A DNA stretch of 58,286 bases, from positions 1 through 58,286 of the forward strand of contig NKIK01000030.1 of assembly GCA_002256115.1 (NCBI GenBank), given 5' to 3'. The notes beneath the pieces are model-generated. The model had not been told where the DNA came from, searched no databases, and saw only the letters and a list, made by a program, of their open reading frames with translations. Of the stretch, positions 40,998 to 55,709 are shown piece after piece. Every line of letters starts with the position of its first letter. Positions within the stretch are counted from its first letter, which is position 1. The DNA comes from Burkholderiales bacterium PBB3. Lineage in GTDB: Bacteria; Pseudomonadota; Gammaproteobacteria; Burkholderiales; Burkholderiaceae_C. The position numbers and the translations under genes were made by a program.

Positions 40998-43304
40998 TCA
41001 AAGATCTTTGTGGCGCGTTGTGGCGGGCGCGCTGTTGTAGGGTTCCAATGATAGCGACACTTGCGCGCCCAGCACCGTACCACCCGAGAGTCGGTTAGAA
41101 ATGTCAATTCTTGCCCCATGTTCATCCACAATTTTCTTGACGACGGCCAAACCGAGCCCGGTGCCCTTGATTTTGGTGGTCACGTAAGGCTCAAACGCCC
41201 GCTTCAAAATATGGTCTGCGAAGCCAAGGCCGGTGTCCATGACCGACAGACGCACCCTGCGGCCATCGGGCTTCCATTGTGTACGCAGTATCACTTCACG
41301 CGCCCGATCCATCACGACCGGACTGGCCTCCACCGCATCTTGTGCATTTTGAAGCAAGTTGTGGACCACTTGGCGCAATTGTTGTGCATCGCCAAGCACC
41401 AACGGACAGTCGGGTTCCAGTTCAAGGCGCAGTGGCACAACGTGGCTGTCGCTCTCGTACAAATGTGCAATATCTTGTACCAGCTCATTCAGGTCGACGG
41501 GACTCAACACCGCGGCAGGCAGCCGGGCGTAATCGCGGAACTCGTTCACCAGACGCTTCATGGCATCCACTTGGTCGACGATGGTTTTGACAGACTTGTT
41601 GAGCACCGCCTGGTCGGCGTCGAGCAGCTTCCCTGTCAGCCTGCGCTCCAGACGCTCTGCGGACAGCTGAATGGGTGTCAGCGGGTTTTTGATTTCGTGG
41701 GCAAGTCGGCGCGCAACCTCACCCCAGGCTTGGGCTCTCTGCGCCGACACAATTTCTGAGATGTCATCAAACACAAGAAGGCGCGCATGGTCGGGCAGCT
41801 CGGCACCCCGCGCCACGAGAGTCACCGTTTGGTCAAAGGGCCCCTGGGATCCGAGATGCCCTCCGCCCAACTCGAAGGATCGCTGCCAGTGGTCCAGTCC
41901 GCGCTCATTTCGGTGGTTCAAAAATTCGTCGAACTGCAGTCTGACAGCTTGCCCAAACGCCTCCAGCCCACCCACATCCTCCAATAGCACGCCTTGCTGG
42001 GCTGCCAAGGGGACTCTCAGAATACGCGTGGCACCGGGGTTAGAGGAGCGAATTTCTCCACTTGCTCCAAGTACCACCACCCCAGCCGTCAGATTGTCGA
42101 GGATGGTTTGCAGGTTGGCGCGCGCCTCATCTGCCTGAAACATGCTGCGCTCCACCGTTTGGCGTGCGTCCGCCAACTGCTCAGTCATGGATGCAAACGC
42201 ACGCGTCAGCCCGCCCAGCTCATCGCGGCCTGACATGGCGAGTTTTGGGGTCAAGTCACCGGCAGCCACTTGACTGACACCTTCGGCCAGCAACAGCAGT
42301 GGGCGGGCGATCTGATTCCCAAGAACCACCGCCAGCAGCACCGCCCCAAACACAGCCAGGAAGAGACTCAAGGTCAGCGTTCCGGTGTACATGTTTTTTA
42401 GCCCCTGCCGCGCCAGTGCACGTTCTTGGTACTCACGGTTGGCCGTCACTACGGCGGTGGCGTTGGCCACCAGATTGGAAGGCAGATCTCTGGATACCAG
42501 TAGAAATTTGGTTTCAGTGGCCAGCCCCAGCCCGGAACTTGCAATCGGCACAAGCACCCTGATGCGCGCTCGGGTCTGACCATCCACCAAAGCGTCGTCC
42601 AGCCCTTCAATCCATGTGACAGCACGGTCCGTGCGGGCCGACCTCAATTGCGCGCTGGTGGGCTTCTCTGGTGCCAATTGAAACTGCACAGGCCCGGCAC
42701 TCAGCAAGAGCCTACCAGAGCTGCTCCACACGGTGGCTTCCGTTACATTGAGTTGGTCAACCAAGCGCTCCAGGACCAGTCCATTGAGGGACTCACCATT
42801 TTCGGCCAATTGGCTGGCGGCAGAGCGAGATTTACCCACCAGATCATTAGACAAGGCATCCAAGGTCACGCGCCCCAAACTCAGGCCGGCTTCAAGCGCG
42901 CCCTCCACCTTCACGTCAAACCAATTTTCAATAGAACGCGACACGAACTGGTAAGAAACCCCATAGATCAAGAGACCGGGTGCAATACCTACCAATGCGA
43001 ATATGGTCGCAAGCTTCACCAGCAGCCGACTACCAAACCGCCGCTGCCTGAGACGCAATGCCAATCGATAGGCGACCCATACGATGGCAGCAAAAAGCAA
43101 ACTGGCGACCGCCGCGTTGATGTAGAACAGGTGCACATAGTTTTGCTCGTGCAGCTCACGCGGGTCCGTAGCTTGCGTCAATAAATAGAGCAGCACCAAA
43201 CCAATGACGACCATGGTTGCCGCGCCGAAGTACACCGTGAGGCGCATGGCACGAGAACTCTCGTGGTTTTCCCAAGACGAGGCAGGAGAGGGTTGCTTGG
43301 TCAC
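40998..43304 (-). CDS. ntrY: NtrY-like sensor histidine kinase
   Basis: A 768-residue inner-membrane kinase. Three or so N-terminal membrane spans and a periplasmic region are followed by another span, a HAMP domain (ARPLLLLAEGVSQVAAGDLTP), a PAS-like region (LQTILDNLTAGVVVLGASGE), a HisKA domain with the phospho-acceptor in ARRLAHEIKNPLTPIQ, and an HATPase domain (NLLQNAQDAVE, SVMDTGLGFAD, KGTGLGLAVVKKIV). NtrY kinases sense redox or nitrogen status in other proteobacteria; the signal here is not evident. The ATG overlaps the DUF4390 stop by 4 nt, so the DUF4390-ntrY-ntrX genes are coupled. Confidence 0.92.
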   Translation of the reverse strand: MTKQPSPASSWENHESSRAMRLTVYFGAATMVVIGLVLLYLLTQATDPRELHEQNYVHLFYINAAVASLLFAAIVWVAYRLALRLRQRRFGSRLLVKLATIFALVGIAPGLLIYGVSYQFVSRSIENWFDVKVEGALEAGLSLGRVTLDALSNDLVGKSRSAASQLAENGESLNGLVLERLVDQLNVTEATVWSSSGRLLLSAGPVQFQLAPEKPTSAQLRSARTDRAVTWIEGLDDALVDGQTRARIRVLVPIASSGLGLATETKFLLVSRDLPSNLVANATAVVTANREYQERALARQGLKNMYTGTLTLSLFLAVFGAVLLAVVLGNQIARPLLLLAEGVSQVAAGDLTPKLAMSGRDELGGLTRAFASMTEQLADARQTVERSMFQADEARANLQTILDNLTAGVVVLGASGEIRSSNPGATRILRVPLAAQQGVLLEDVGGLEAFGQAVRLQFDEFLNHRNERGLDHWQRSFELGGGHLGSQGPFDQTVTLVARGAELPDHARLLVFDDISEIVSAQRAQAWGEVARRLAHEIKNPLTPIQLSAERLERRLTGKLLDADQAVLNKSVKTIVDQVDAMKRLVNEFRDYARLPAAVLSPVDLNELVQDIAHLYESDSHVVPLRLELEPDCPLVLGDAQQLRQVVHNLLQNAQDAVEASPVVMDRAREVILRTQWKPDGRRVRLSVMDTGLGFADHILKRAFEPYVTTKIKGTGLGLAVVKKIVDEHGARIDISNRLSGGTVLGAQVSLSLEPYNSAPATTRHKDL

Positions 43305-43954
43305 TTACTGGTTTCCAGCACCAGTGGGGCCGTCACGCTAGCCGCCACGTCCCACTCCGACTGCCCAATCGCGCCAATCTGAAAAGGCCGAGGCAACTGG
43401 TTCAAATCCAGACGAAATTTCAACTCCATTTTGTAGCGCCCGTTGCCGTCCACGTCGCTTGCATCGGCAATCTTCCAGCGAAACAGCCGCTTAACAATCG
43501 CCAACGCCTGCGGCAAGGTGTCAAAACTTTGGATGAGTTGTAGGCCGGGAGACGCGGACTTGTCCGCGCCAGTCGTTACATTGAGACGCCATCGGCGTGT
43601 CAACGGTTGGTAGGCCACTCGCATATGGCGCTCGGCTGAAATGACCCGCTTGTCGTACCAATACCAACGCTCTTTGGTGACATCGGCCTGCACCACAAAA
43701 TACATGGGAATGCCCTTGAGCATGGCCTCTTCAACGGCAGTGGGCAATTCAAACGCTACTTGCGCGGATACCAACACTTCATCTTCGACGCGCTCCGTCC
43801 GTACTTGGGAAATTTCCGTCGCAGTTTGTCCGTAAGCCAGTTGGGCGGCGCCCAGTGCGAGCCCAAACGCAAGCGCGCTGAAGCCGCGCCTAAGCAAGTC
43901 GCTTTTCAAAAAGTGCGTAAAAAAAGCCGTCGTGATCACCGGGCTGATTGTCAT
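43301..43954 (-). CDS. DUF4390 protein
   Basis: An exported or membrane-anchored protein of about 217 residues with a signal-like segment (FSALAFGLALGAAQLAYGQ). The core (VSAQVAFELPTAVEEAMLKG, VQADVTKERWYWYDKRV, RLNVTTG, FRWKIADASDVDGNGRY) matches DUF4390, a family of unknown function found next to ntrYX in betaproteobacteria. The start is uncertain: ATG 43978 and 43954 both overlap the rsmB 3' end and lack a good ribosome-binding site; GTG or TTG codons further in are possible. It ends in ATGA overlap with ntrY and may modulate that kinase. Confidence 0.8.
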   Translation of the reverse strand: MTISPVITTAFFTHFLKSDLLRRGFSALAFGLALGAAQLAYGQTATEISQVRTERVEDEVLVSAQVAFELPTAVEEAMLKGIPMYFVVQADVTKERWYWYDKRVISAERHMRVAYQPLTRRWRLNVTTGADKSASPGLQLIQSFDTLPQALAIVKRLFRWKIADASDVDGNGRYKMELKFRLDLNQLPRPFQIGAIGQSEWDVAASVTAPLVLETSK

Positions 43955-45215
43955 TGAGGAGCGGCGTTTTCGCGCCATTTTGGGGCATCAAATGCCCAGG
44001 AGAGGGCAGCAATGCAGCATGGGTGTTGTTTGCAAGAAACGTTTGAACCTGCTGCGTTCCTTCTTCCTCAAATATGGAGCATGTACAGTAGACCAACCTG
44101 CCTCCCGGCTTGAGCGTGGCCCATAGGGTTTGAAGCAGTTCTTGTTGCTGCCTTGCGAGTTGCCCCACATCGGTGGAGCGCCGCAGCCAGCGAACATCGG
44201 GATGGCGGCGGGTGATGCCTGAAGCGGTGCACGGAGCATCTAACAAGATGGCATCAAACAGCTCACCATCCCACCAGTCGTTCAGGCGCACAGCGTCTGC
44301 CGTCAGAACATTGGCGCGCAAACCCAATCGCTGTAAATTCTCGGTAATTTTTTTGGCGCGCTCTGCGTCAATCTCTAAGGCGGTAACGTCCCCATCGATC
44401 AGTTCCAACAGGTGGCCTGTCTTGCCGCCCGGTGCCGCACAAGCATCCAAAACCCGAAGCTGCCGTGCACCGCCAAACATGGAAAGTAGCAGCGGTGCCG
44501 CGCGCTGTGCTGCACTGTCTTGAACCGATACGTGCCCCAATGCAAACCCTGGAAGCATCTGAACCGGAACAGGGGAGCCCAGCACAATGGCACCGCCATC
44601 ATGTAGCGTGGCACTGATGCCGTGTGCATCCAATACGGCTAAATACTCGGCCGGCTCCACGTTGCGTACATTGGCACGCAGCGTCATAGGCGCATGGGCA
44701 TTCGCAGCCTCCAGGAGGTTCTCCCAATCGTTGGGACGCTGGTGTTGCAAGCGTTGAATCCACCAAAGCGGATGATTCCACCGCGCAACTAAATTGGAGT
44801 CCGTCTGTGCAACCAATGCAGAGCGTTCCCGAAGGAAGCGCCTCAGGCATGCATTGACAAAGTTTGCCTGTGGCGCAAGCCCATTGCTTCGCTTGATGGC
44901 CTCAACTGTCTGATTGACCAAAGTAAAACTGTCGTAGGTTTGATGCCTATCGTCCCATAGCAATGCCAATGCAACGCACAGAATCGCGTCGGTCTTGGGA
45001 GTCGGCCGCCGCTGTACCAACAGATCTCTCAAGGCTTCTGCACGGCCCAACTTGCGCCATACATGGAATGACAGTGCCTGCACACCCGGCTTGAGGGCAC
45101 TATTGACGTCGTCAAGCGCTGCAGTTCCGGACACTCCAGACCTGACTGCGCCGATCACCAATGCGGTTGTCTGTAGTTGCCGCCATAGTGGGATAGCAAT
45201 TGCGTCAGGCTTCAT
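43890..45215 (-). CDS. rsmB: 16S rRNA (cytosine-967-C5)-methyltransferase
   Basis: A 441-residue SAM-dependent enzyme that methylates C967 of 16S rRNA. The N-terminal NusB-like helical domain (HVWRKLGRAEALRDLL, FVNACLRRFLRER) precedes the catalytic domain with VLDACAAPGGKTGHLLE (SAM motif I), ILLDAPCTASGITRRHPD (motif IV with the resolving Cys) and GRLVYCTCSIFEEE (motif VI with the nucleophilic Cys). ATG 45215 overlaps the LemA stop by 11 nt. The 3' end overlaps the DUF4390 gene start. Confidence 0.92.
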   Translation of the reverse strand: MKPDAIAIPLWRQLQTTALVIGAVRSGVSGTAALDDVNSALKPGVQALSFHVWRKLGRAEALRDLLVQRRPTPKTDAILCVALALLWDDRHQTYDSFTLVNQTVEAIKRSNGLAPQANFVNACLRRFLRERSALVAQTDSNLVARWNHPLWWIQRLQHQRPNDWENLLEAANAHAPMTLRANVRNVEPAEYLAVLDAHGISATLHDGGAIVLGSPVPVQMLPGFALGHVSVQDSAAQRAAPLLLSMFGGARQLRVLDACAAPGGKTGHLLELIDGDVTALEIDAERAKKITENLQRLGLRANVLTADAVRLNDWWDGELFDAILLDAPCTASGITRRHPDVRWLRRSTDVGQLARQQQELLQTLWATLKPGGRLVYCTCSIFEEEGTQQVQTFLANNTHAALLPSPGHLMPQNGAKTPLLNDNQPGDHDGFFYALFEKRLA

Positions 45216-45777
45216 TGAATATTGAGAATTGTCCGGCGGGTTTGAGATCAAAAAGACTGCCTATTATCTTGGCGGGAAACTGAGACACCGCTGCATTGTA
45301 TTCAGCCACATTTTCATTGAAGTGATCGATCGCGACCTTCACGTTCATCGAGTTTTCATCCCACTCACGCACCAGCGCGTCGGGCAATGCCGCCCCGGCC
45401 AGATCAAATGGCGCACTCCTCAGGCGCCCCCAGGTAGAAGTGATCGCGTTGCCCGCTTCGTTGATGGCACCCACACGCGCATCCAGGCGCGCTGATTTGG
45501 CATCACCTACCAAAAGGCCCAGCACCACCAATTCGGACTGCAATTGCGTCCACAGTTCTGGCACCCCCCTAGACGGATTCAGTGAGTCTCTCATCCACGC
45601 TCTTTCCCACCGTATCGCATGGTCATGCGTGACACGCGAATACTTCAGTAAATGTTGGCCTAAAAGTGCAAAAGACTCCAGACACCGCGCGCGCAGTCTG
45701 ATAAGCCGGTTGTAGGCTCCAACCGCCCAGAAGATGGTGAGCGCCAGCATTGACCACAACAAAACAGAGGTACTCAT
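45205..45777 (-). CDS. LemA-family membrane protein
   Basis: A 190-residue protein with one N-terminal membrane helix (LLWSMLALTIFWAVGAYNRL) followed by a four-helix coiled-coil-like domain containing ESFALLGQHLLKYSRV and IDHFNENVAEYNAAVSQFPAKIIGSLF, the latter matching the LemA C-terminal motif. LemA proteins are membrane-anchored helical proteins of uncertain role, usually beside a TPM or DUF2207 partner, which is not present here. ATG 45777 gives the normal start. It lies after the rpoBC terminator and may begin the rsmB-ntrYX operon. Confidence 0.85.
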   Translation of the reverse strand: MSTSVLLWSMLALTIFWAVGAYNRLIRLRARCLESFALLGQHLLKYSRVTHDHAIRWERAWMRDSLNPSRGVPELWTQLQSELVVLGLLVGDAKSARLDARVGAINEAGNAITSTWGRLRSAPFDLAGAALPDALVREWDENSMNVKVAIDHFNENVAEYNAAVSQFPAKIIGSLFDLKPAGQFSIFNEA

Positions 45778-45825
45778 GGGGTTTTTGATTCCGGGCTTGC
45801 GATACATGCCCTCAAAAAAGGAAAA

Positions 45826-45856
45826 CCCCAAGCATCCCGTTGATGGATGCTTGGGG
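45826..45856 (-). terminator. rpoBC operon terminator
   Basis: 12 bp perfect arms CCCCAAGCATCC and GGATGCTTGGGG with a 7 nt loop, 29 nt after the rpoC stop, followed on the minus strand by TTTTCCTTTTTT. Strong intrinsic terminator. Confidence 0.9.
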
Positions 45857-45884
45857 TCGTCAGATCGCGCAGATGAAGCGGCGA

Positions 45885-48800
45885 CTATTCGCCGGCGGCG
45901 CTCTCCGAATGGTCGCCTGCGGCGACAGCGTCACCACCACCCGCCAAGTCAGCAGCCTCCGCCTCGGCGATGGCGCGACGCTCAGCATCGTCCATGAGTT
46001 CACGGACTTTACGCGCTTCGTGGTAAGCCATGCCAGTTCCAGCTGGAATCAAGCGTCCCACAATTACGTTTTCCTTCAGTCCACGCAGCTCATCGCGCTT
46101 GCCCATGATGGCAGCTTCGGTCAACACACGCGTGGTCTCCTGGAAGGACGCAGCGGAGATGAAGCTGTCAGTGGACAGCGATGCCTTGGTGATACCCAAC
46201 AGCAAGTTGGTGAAGACCGCAGGGATCTTGCCTGCAGCGCGCAACGCGTCGTTGGTGTTGAGCATTTCAGAGCGCTCAACCTGTTCACCATTGATGTAGT
46301 TGGAATCACCTGCAGCTTCCACCACCACACGGCGCAGCATCTGACGAACAATCACTTCGATGTGCTTATCGTTGATCTTCACGCCTTGCAAGCGGTACAC
46401 GTCCTGGACTTCGTCCACGATGTAGCGCGCCAGCTCTTCGGAACCCAGCAAGCGCAAGATGTCTTGCGGGTCGGCAGGGCCGTCCACAACGCTTTCGCCC
46501 TTGTTGACCACTTGGCCTTCGTGCACCAAGATATTCTTTTCCTTGGGTACCAACTCTTCCCAAACCTTGCCTTCAGGATCCGTGATCTGCAAGCGAACCT
46601 TGCCCTTGGTTTCCTTACCGAAGGAGATGGTCCCGGTGCTTTCCGCCAAAACACCCTTGTCTTTGGGCGAACGGGCTTCGAACAACTCGGCAACACGCGG
46701 CAAACCGCCGGTAATGTCGCGGGTCTTCTGACCTTCGATAGGAATACGGGCCAACACTTCGCCTGGACCCACGTCTTGGCCATCGCGCACCTGCACCAGC
46801 GAACCCACCGGGAAACCAATCGTCACCGAGTGGTCGGTACCTGGAATCTTGACTTCCTGGCCGTTCACATCGATCAGCTTGACCTGAGGACGAACCACCT
46901 TGGTGGCACCGCGGCGTTTAGGATCAATAACAACCAGTGTAGACAAGCCGGTCACATCATCCACCTGCTTGGCAACTGTCAGGCCTTCTTCCACATTCTC
47001 AAAGTGCGCTTTACCAGCGAATTCGGTAATGATGGGTCGGGTCAACGGATCCCAGTTGGCAAGAATATTGCCGGCTTTGACGGGCTGATCGGCCTTGACG
47101 GTCAAAACAGCACCATACGGCACCTTGTGACGTTCACGCTCACGACCATGTTCATCATGAATGATGATTTCACCGGAGCGGGCAATAACAACCAGTTCTT
47201 TCTTGCTATTGGTCACATAGCGCATCGTGGCGTTGAAGCCGATCACACCATTGGACTTGGCTTCGACGCTGGAAGCGATGGCCGCACGCGACGCTGCACC
47301 TCCGATGTGGAAGGTACGCATTGTCAGCTGGGTACCGGGTTCACCAATCGACTGCGCGGCGATAACACCGACAGCTTCACCGTGGTTAATCAGTCCGCCA
47401 CGACCCAGATCGCGACCGTAGCACTTGGCACAGATACCAAAGCGTGTTTCGCAAGTCAGTGCGGTACGCACTTTGACTTCATCGACGCCTTGCACTTCCA
47501 TTTGTTCGATCAGGTCTTCGTCCAGCATGTCACCTGCATTGGCAACTACGGCGCGAGTCTCGGGATGTAACACATCTTCCGCAGCGGTACGACCCAACAC
47601 GCGATCCCGCAAGGATTCAATGACTTCACCGCCTTCAACGATGGCGCGCATCAGGTAACCATTGTGGGTACCGCAATCCAGCTCTGTGACTACCAGATCC
47701 TGCGTCACATCGACCAAACGGCGTGTCAGGTAACCGGAGTTCGCTGTTTTCAGCGCCGTATCAGCCAGACCCTTACGCGCGCCGTGGGTGGAGATGAAGT
47801 ACTCCAACACGTTCAGGCCTTCGCGGAAGTTCGCGGTAATGGGTGTCTCGATGATGGAGCCGTCAGGCTTGGCCATCAGACCCCGCATACCCGCCACCTG
47901 GCGAATCTGCGCTGCAGAACCCCGGGCACCGGAGTCAGCCATCATGTAGATGGAGTTAAAGGACTCTTGCTGGACTTGCTTGCCATGGCGGTCGGTAACC
48001 ATTTCCTTGGACAGCTTGGACATCATGACCTTGGACACTTCGTCACCCGACTTGCCCCAGATATCCACCACCTTGTTGTAGCGCTCGCCAGAGGTCACCA
48101 GACCGGACACATACTGCTGTTCGATCTCTTTGACTTCCTTCTGGGCACGGGCAATGATCTCGTGCTTCTCATCTGGCACGAGCATGTCGTCGATACAAAT
48201 CGAGATACCCGCTTTGGTTGCCAAACGGAAACCGGCTTGCAGCAGCTTGTCGGCAAACACCACGGTGTCCTTGAGTCCGCACTTGCGGAAGGACACGTTG
48301 ATCAGCTTGGAAATTTCCTTCTTCTTCAACGCCTTGTTGATGTTGGAGAAAGGCAAGCCCTTAGGCAAGATTTCAGACAGCAAGGCACGACCTGCCGTGG
48401 TTTCCCACAGCTTGGTGGACGCAGTCAATTCGCCGGTTTCCTTGTCTTTGGTGTACTCGGTCAGGCGCACGTTGATGCGACTGTTGAGTTCGACTTCGCC
48501 CGCATCAAATGCGCGTTGCACTTCGCCGGTGTCTGCAAAAATCAGGCCTTCGCCCTTGCCGTTGATGCGCTCGCGGGTCGTGTAGTACAGACCCAGCACC
48601 ACGTCTTGCGACGGGACAATGGAAGGCTCACCGTTGGCAGGGAACAAGATGTTGTTCGAGGCCAGCATCAGTGTGCGGGCTTCCATCTGTGCCTCTACCG
48701 ACAAAGGCACGTGGACGGCCATTTGGTCACCGTCGAAGTCGGCGTTGAAAGCCGAACAAACGAGTGGGTGCAACTGGATCGCCTTGCCTTCGATCAGGAT

Positions 48801-50111
48801 GGGTTCAAAGGCCTGGATACCCAAACGGTGCAAGGTGGGCGCACGGTTCAGCATCACGGGGTGCTCTTTGATGACCTCTTCCAGGATGTCCCAGACCACC
48901 GGCGTGCCTGATTCAACTTCCTTCTTGGCCGCCTTGATGGTGGTCGCAATGCCCATGGCTTCCAGGCGCGCGAAGATGAAGGGCTTGAAGAGTTCCAAAG
49001 CCATCAGTTTCGGCAGGCCACACTGGTGCAGCTTGAGCGTTGGGCCCACGGTAATCACGGAACGACCGGAGTAATCCACGCGCTTGCCCAGCAAGTTCTG
49101 GCGGAAACGGCCCGATTTACCCTTGATCATGTCAGCCAGGGACTTCAGAGCGCGTTTGTTGGCGCCTGTCATGGCCTTGCCGCGGCGGCCGTTGTCCAGC
49201 AAGCTGTCCACGGCTTCTTGCAACATGCGCTTTTCATTGCGCGCAATGATTTCCGGCGCCTTCAATTCCAGCAAACGGCGCAAACGGCTGTTGCGGTTGA
49301 TCACGCGGCGGTACAAGTCGTTCAGATCGGAGGTCGCAAAACGACCACCGTCCAGTGGCACCAGCGGACGCAAGTCCGGTGGCAACACGGGCAACACGTC
49401 CAGCACCATCCACTCGGGCTTGATGCCGGATTTCTTGAACGCTTCGAGAACCTTCAAACGCTTGGCGTTCTTCTTGATCTTGAGTTCGGAACCGGTCAGG
49501 TCGTTGCGCAGCTTCTCGATCGAACCTTCGATATCGATGCTTTGCAGCAGGTCCTTGATACCTTCGGCGCCCATCTTGGCCTGGAATTCGTCACCGTATT
49601 CCTTGAACTTGGCGTCGAAATCGTCTTCGGACATGATGCTGAATTTCTTCAGCGGGGTCATGCCGGGGTCTGTCACCACATATGCTTCAAAGTACAACAC
49701 GCGTTCGATATCACGCAACGTCATGTCCAGCACCAGGCCCAAACGGCTTGGCAGGGACTTCAGGAACCAGATGTGTGCGCAGGGAGCAGCCAGGTCGATG
49801 TGACCCATGCGTTCGCGGCGAACCTTGGTCTGTGTAACTTCAACGCCGCACTTCTCGCAGATCACACCACGGTGCTTCAGGCGCTTGTACTTACCGCACA
49901 GGCATTCGTAGTCCTTGATAGGCCCGAAGATCTTGGCGCAGAACAGGCCGTCACGCTCAGGTTTGAACGTACGGTAGTTGATGGTTTCTGGCTTTTTGAC
50001 TTCACCGAAAGACCACGAACGGATCTTCTCGGGCGAAGCCATGCCAATTTTGATGGCATCGAAATGCTCATCGGGCGTGAACTGCTTGAACAGGTCGAGT
50101 AATGATTTCAT
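45885..50111 (-). CDS. rpoC: DNA-directed RNA polymerase beta' subunit
   Basis: A 1408-residue catalytic subunit of RNA polymerase. The catalytic Mg-binding motif [12 protein letters not shown] is intact. The N-terminal zinc site ([20 protein letters not shown]) and the second zinc site ([19 protein letters not shown]) are present, as are the clamp and trigger-loop regions ([21 protein letters not shown]). Length is normal for betaproteobacteria. It follows rpoB by 26 nt. No inserts of the palindromic family are present. Confidence 0.98.
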   Translation of the reverse strand: MKSLLDLFKQFTPDEHFDAIKIGMASPEKIRSWSFGEVKKPETINYRTFKPERDGLFCAKIFGPIKDYECLCGKYKRLKHRGVICEKCGVEVTQTKVRRERMGHIDLAAPCAHIWFLKSLPSRLGLVLDMTLRDIERVLYFEAYVVTDPGMTPLKKFSIMSEDDFDAKFKEYGDEFQAKMGAEGIKDLLQSIDIEGSIEKLRNDLTGSELKIKKNAKRLKVLEAFKKSGIKPEWMVLDVLPVLPPDLRPLVPLDGGRFATSDLNDLYRRVINRNSRLRRLLELKAPEIIARNEKRMLQEAVDSLLDNGRRGKAMTGANKRALKSLADMIKGKSGRFRQNLLGKRVDYSGRSVITVGPTLKLHQCGLPKLMALELFKPFIFARLEAMGIATTIKAAKKEVESGTPVVWDILEEVIKEHPVMLNRAPTLHRLGIQAFEPILIEGKAIQLHPLVCSAFNADFDGDQMAVHVPLSVEAQMEARTLMLASNNILFPANGEPSIVPSQDVVLGLYYTTRERINGKGEGLIFADTGEVQRAFDAGEVELNSRINVRLTEYTKDKETGELTASTKLWETTAGRALLSEILPKGLPFSNINKALKKKEISKLINVSFRKCGLKDTVVFADKLLQAGFRLATKAGISICIDDMLVPDEKHEIIARAQKEVKEIEQQYVSGLVTSGERYNKVVDIWGKSGDEVSKVMMSKLSKEMVTDRHGKQVQQESFNSIYMMADSGARGSAAQIRQVAGMRGLMAKPDGSIIETPITANFREGLNVLEYFISTHGARKGLADTALKTANSGYLTRRLVDVTQDLVVTELDCGTHNGYLMRAIVEGGEVIESLRDRVLGRTAAEDVLHPETRAVVANAGDMLDEDLIEQMEVQGVDEVKVRTALTCETRFGICAKCYGRDLGRGGLINHGEAVGVIAAQSIGEPGTQLTMRTFHIGGAASRAAIASSVEAKSNGVIGFNATMRYVTNSKKELVVIARSGEIIIHDEHGRERERHKVPYGAVLTVKADQPVKAGNILANWDPLTRPIITEFAGKAHFENVEEGLTVAKQVDDVTGLSTLVVIDPKRRGATKVVRPQVKLIDVNGQEVKIPGTDHSVTIGFPVGSLVQVRDGQDVGPGEVLARIPIEGQKTRDITGGLPRVAELFEARSPKDKGVLAESTGTISFGKETKGKVRLQITDPEGKVWEELVPKEKNILVHEGQVVNKGESVVDGPADPQDILRLLGSEELARYIVDEVQDVYRLQGVKINDKHIEVIVRQMLRRVVVEAAGDSNYINGEQVERSEMLNTNDALRAAGKIPAVFTNLLLGITKASLSTDSFISAASFQETTRVLTEAAIMGKRDELRGLKENVIVGRLIPAGTGMAYHEARKVRELMDDAERRAIAEAEAADLAGGGDAVAAGDHSESAAGE

Positions 50112-50137
50112 GGGTTAAATCCTTTTCTTGTTCGCGA

Positions 50138-54250
<4,113 letters not shown>

Positions 54251-54300
54251 TAGATCTCCGGGCAAAGACTGAGGAATCCTGGGGGTCCTAGGCGACTGTC

Positions 54301-54379
54301 GTGTTGAGCATCACTCTCAACAGGCTTGGCGATTGGCCACTACCAATCACTGGCGGACGGTTGCGCATTGCACGCAACC
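54301..54379 (-). promoter_or_regulatory. three small hairpins in the rpoB leader
   Basis: GTTGAG/CTCAAC (54303-54321), GATTGG/CCAATC (54331-54346) and GGTTGCG/CGCAACC (54359-54379) are perfect short inverted repeats in series between rplL and rpoB. They could slow transcription or control rpoB translation. The region has no gene. Confidence 0.5.
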
Positions 54380-54415
54380 CGTACCAAGGCATCTTCTGCA
54401 GTCGGGGTCAGAAGA

Positions 54416-54448
54416 CACTAAAAAAGGGTGAAACACCACTTTTTAGTG
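54416..54448 (-). promoter_or_regulatory. long imperfect hairpin in the rplL-rpoB gap
   Basis: CACTAAAAA and TTTTTAGTG arms with an inner GGTG/CACC pairing around AAA form a near-complete hairpin. It may be an RNase III-type processing site as in the E. coli rplL-rpoB spacer, or part of the attenuator. Confidence 0.5.
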
Positions 54449-54468
54449 CGCTCTTGAAAAACGGCAAA

Positions 54469-54497
54469 GGCTGGGGGCCTTTATCAGACTCCCAGCC
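54469..54497 (-). terminator. attenuator hairpin after rplL
   Basis: GGCTGGG and CCCAGCC arms (minus-strand sense, 15 nt loop) are followed by TTTGCCGTTTTTC, 16 nt after the rplL stop. This matches the place of the partial terminator that lowers rpoBC expression relative to ribosomal proteins in E. coli. Confidence 0.65.
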
Positions 54498-54513
54498 CCA
54501 ACACGCAATCGAA

Positions 54514-54885
54514 TTACTTGAGTTCGACTTTGGCGCCAGCGTCCACCAGCTTCTTCATAGCGGCTTCAGCATCAGCTTTGGCAATGCCTTCTTTGACAGC
54601 CTTAGGAGCGCCGTCAACCATGTCCTTGGCTTCTTTTAAGCCCAGACCGGTGATTTCGCGCACAGCCTTAATCACGGACACTTTGTTCGCGCCGGCTTCG
54701 AGCAACATCACGTTGAACTCAGTCTTCTCTTCAGCAACAGCGGCAGCAGGGCCACCAGTCGCTGGGCCAGCCATAGCGGCAGCGCTCACACCAAACTTCT
54801 CTTCGATGGCTTTCACCAGTTCGTTGAGTTCCATGACCGTCATGCTGTCCAGCGCGGTCAAAAATGCGTCTTTATCGAATGCCAT
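54514..54885 (-). CDS. rplL: 50S ribosomal protein L7/L12
   Basis: A 123-residue acidic stalk protein. N-terminal dimerisation domain ([28 protein letters not shown]), Ala/Gly-rich hinge and C-terminal factor-binding domain ([36 protein letters not shown]) are all present. It recruits elongation factors to the ribosome. AGGAAAT precedes the ATG. It lies 42 nt after rplJ. Confidence 0.98.
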   Translation of the reverse strand: MAFDKDAFLTALDSMTVMELNELVKAIEEKFGVSAAAMAGPATGGPAAAVAEEKTEFNVMLLEAGANKVSVIKAVREITGLGLKEAKDMVDGAPKAVKEGIAKADAEAAMKKLVDAGAKVELK

Positions 54886-54927
54886 TTTTATTTCCTAACA
54901 ATTTTGGTTACTACGGGCACGGGGCAA

Positions 54928-55458
54928 TTAAGCCGCCACTGCCTCTGCGGGAGCAGCTTCTACAGCTGCGCCAGCGCCTTTTTGTTCCGCCAATGCCGCC
55001 AGCACACGTGCTGTACGGGAAATGGGGGACTGCATCAAGCCCAACAACTGAGCCAACAACACTTCCTTGGAAGGGATGCTAGCCAATTGCTTAACGCCGT
55101 TCACGTCCAAAGCCTTGCCGAGGTACGCGCCCGCACGAATCACCAACTTGTCGTTGGTCTTCGCGAATTCGGCTACCACTTTAGCGGCAGCCACGGCGTC
55201 TTCGGAAAAACTATAGATCAAAGGACCGGTCATCTGGTCAGCGACAACTTCAAATCCGCTACCAGCCACAGCACGGCGAGCCAAGGTGTTTTTCAACACG
55301 CTCAGGGTCACACCGTTGCTGCGCGCTGTGTTGCGCAATTTGGTCATGTCAGCGACCGTGATGCCGCGGTACTCCGCGATCACAAGCGTTTGAGCTTTAG
55401 CGGCGAGGCTGGTCACATCACTGATGACCGCTTCTTTCTCACTGCGATTAAGACTCAA
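54928..55458 (-). CDS. rplJ: 50S ribosomal protein L10
   Basis: A 176-residue stalk-base protein that binds 23S rRNA and L7/L12 dimers. It begins [11 protein letters not shown], the usual betaproteobacterial start. The start codon is TTG at 55456-55458, placed 6 nt after GGAG (AAAGGAGTAGACC); no ATG is available at the right place. A TTG in such a highly expressed gene is notable and may limit translation relative to rplL, but L10 is also autoregulated at its leader. Confidence 0.95.
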   Translation of the reverse strand: MSLNRSEKEAVISDVTSLAAKAQTLVIAEYRGITVADMTKLRNTARSNGVTLSVLKNTLARRAVAGSGFEVVADQMTGPLIYSFSEDAVAAAKVVAEFAKTNDKLVIRAGAYLGKALDVNGVKQLASIPSKEVLLAQLLGLMQSPISRTARVLAALAEQKGAGAAVEAAPAEAVAA

Positions 55459-55469
55459 GGTCTACTCCT

Positions 55470-55709
55470 TTAAATTACGTCTTGAAGCTTTCACTTCGCG
55501 ACGCGCTACACTGCAGCGACCAACTGTTCAGGAAATACATCCATCTGCAGCGGGATCGCCATCTGCGTTGGTCGAAGATCGGATGACTCGTCACTTCTTA
55601 TTAAGTGCAAACCAGTTGCACACCAACGGTCTTGGATGGCCCACCCGATCATCGAAGGTCGAGCGGCCCACCACATCGAACCCCCTTGCGAGGGATTCAA
55701 ATTTCTTAC
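55470..55709 (-). ncRNA. L10 leader region between rplA and rplJ
   Basis: The 251 bp gap contains no gene. Read on the minus strand it includes CCAAGACCGTTGGTG and TTTGCACTTAATAAG before the rplJ ribosome-binding site, consistent with the folded L10/L12 autoregulatory leader placed here in other proteobacteria. Long-range pairing such as CATCTGC/GCAGATG (55542 and 55562 areas) is visible. Exact structure was not modelled. Confidence 0.55.
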
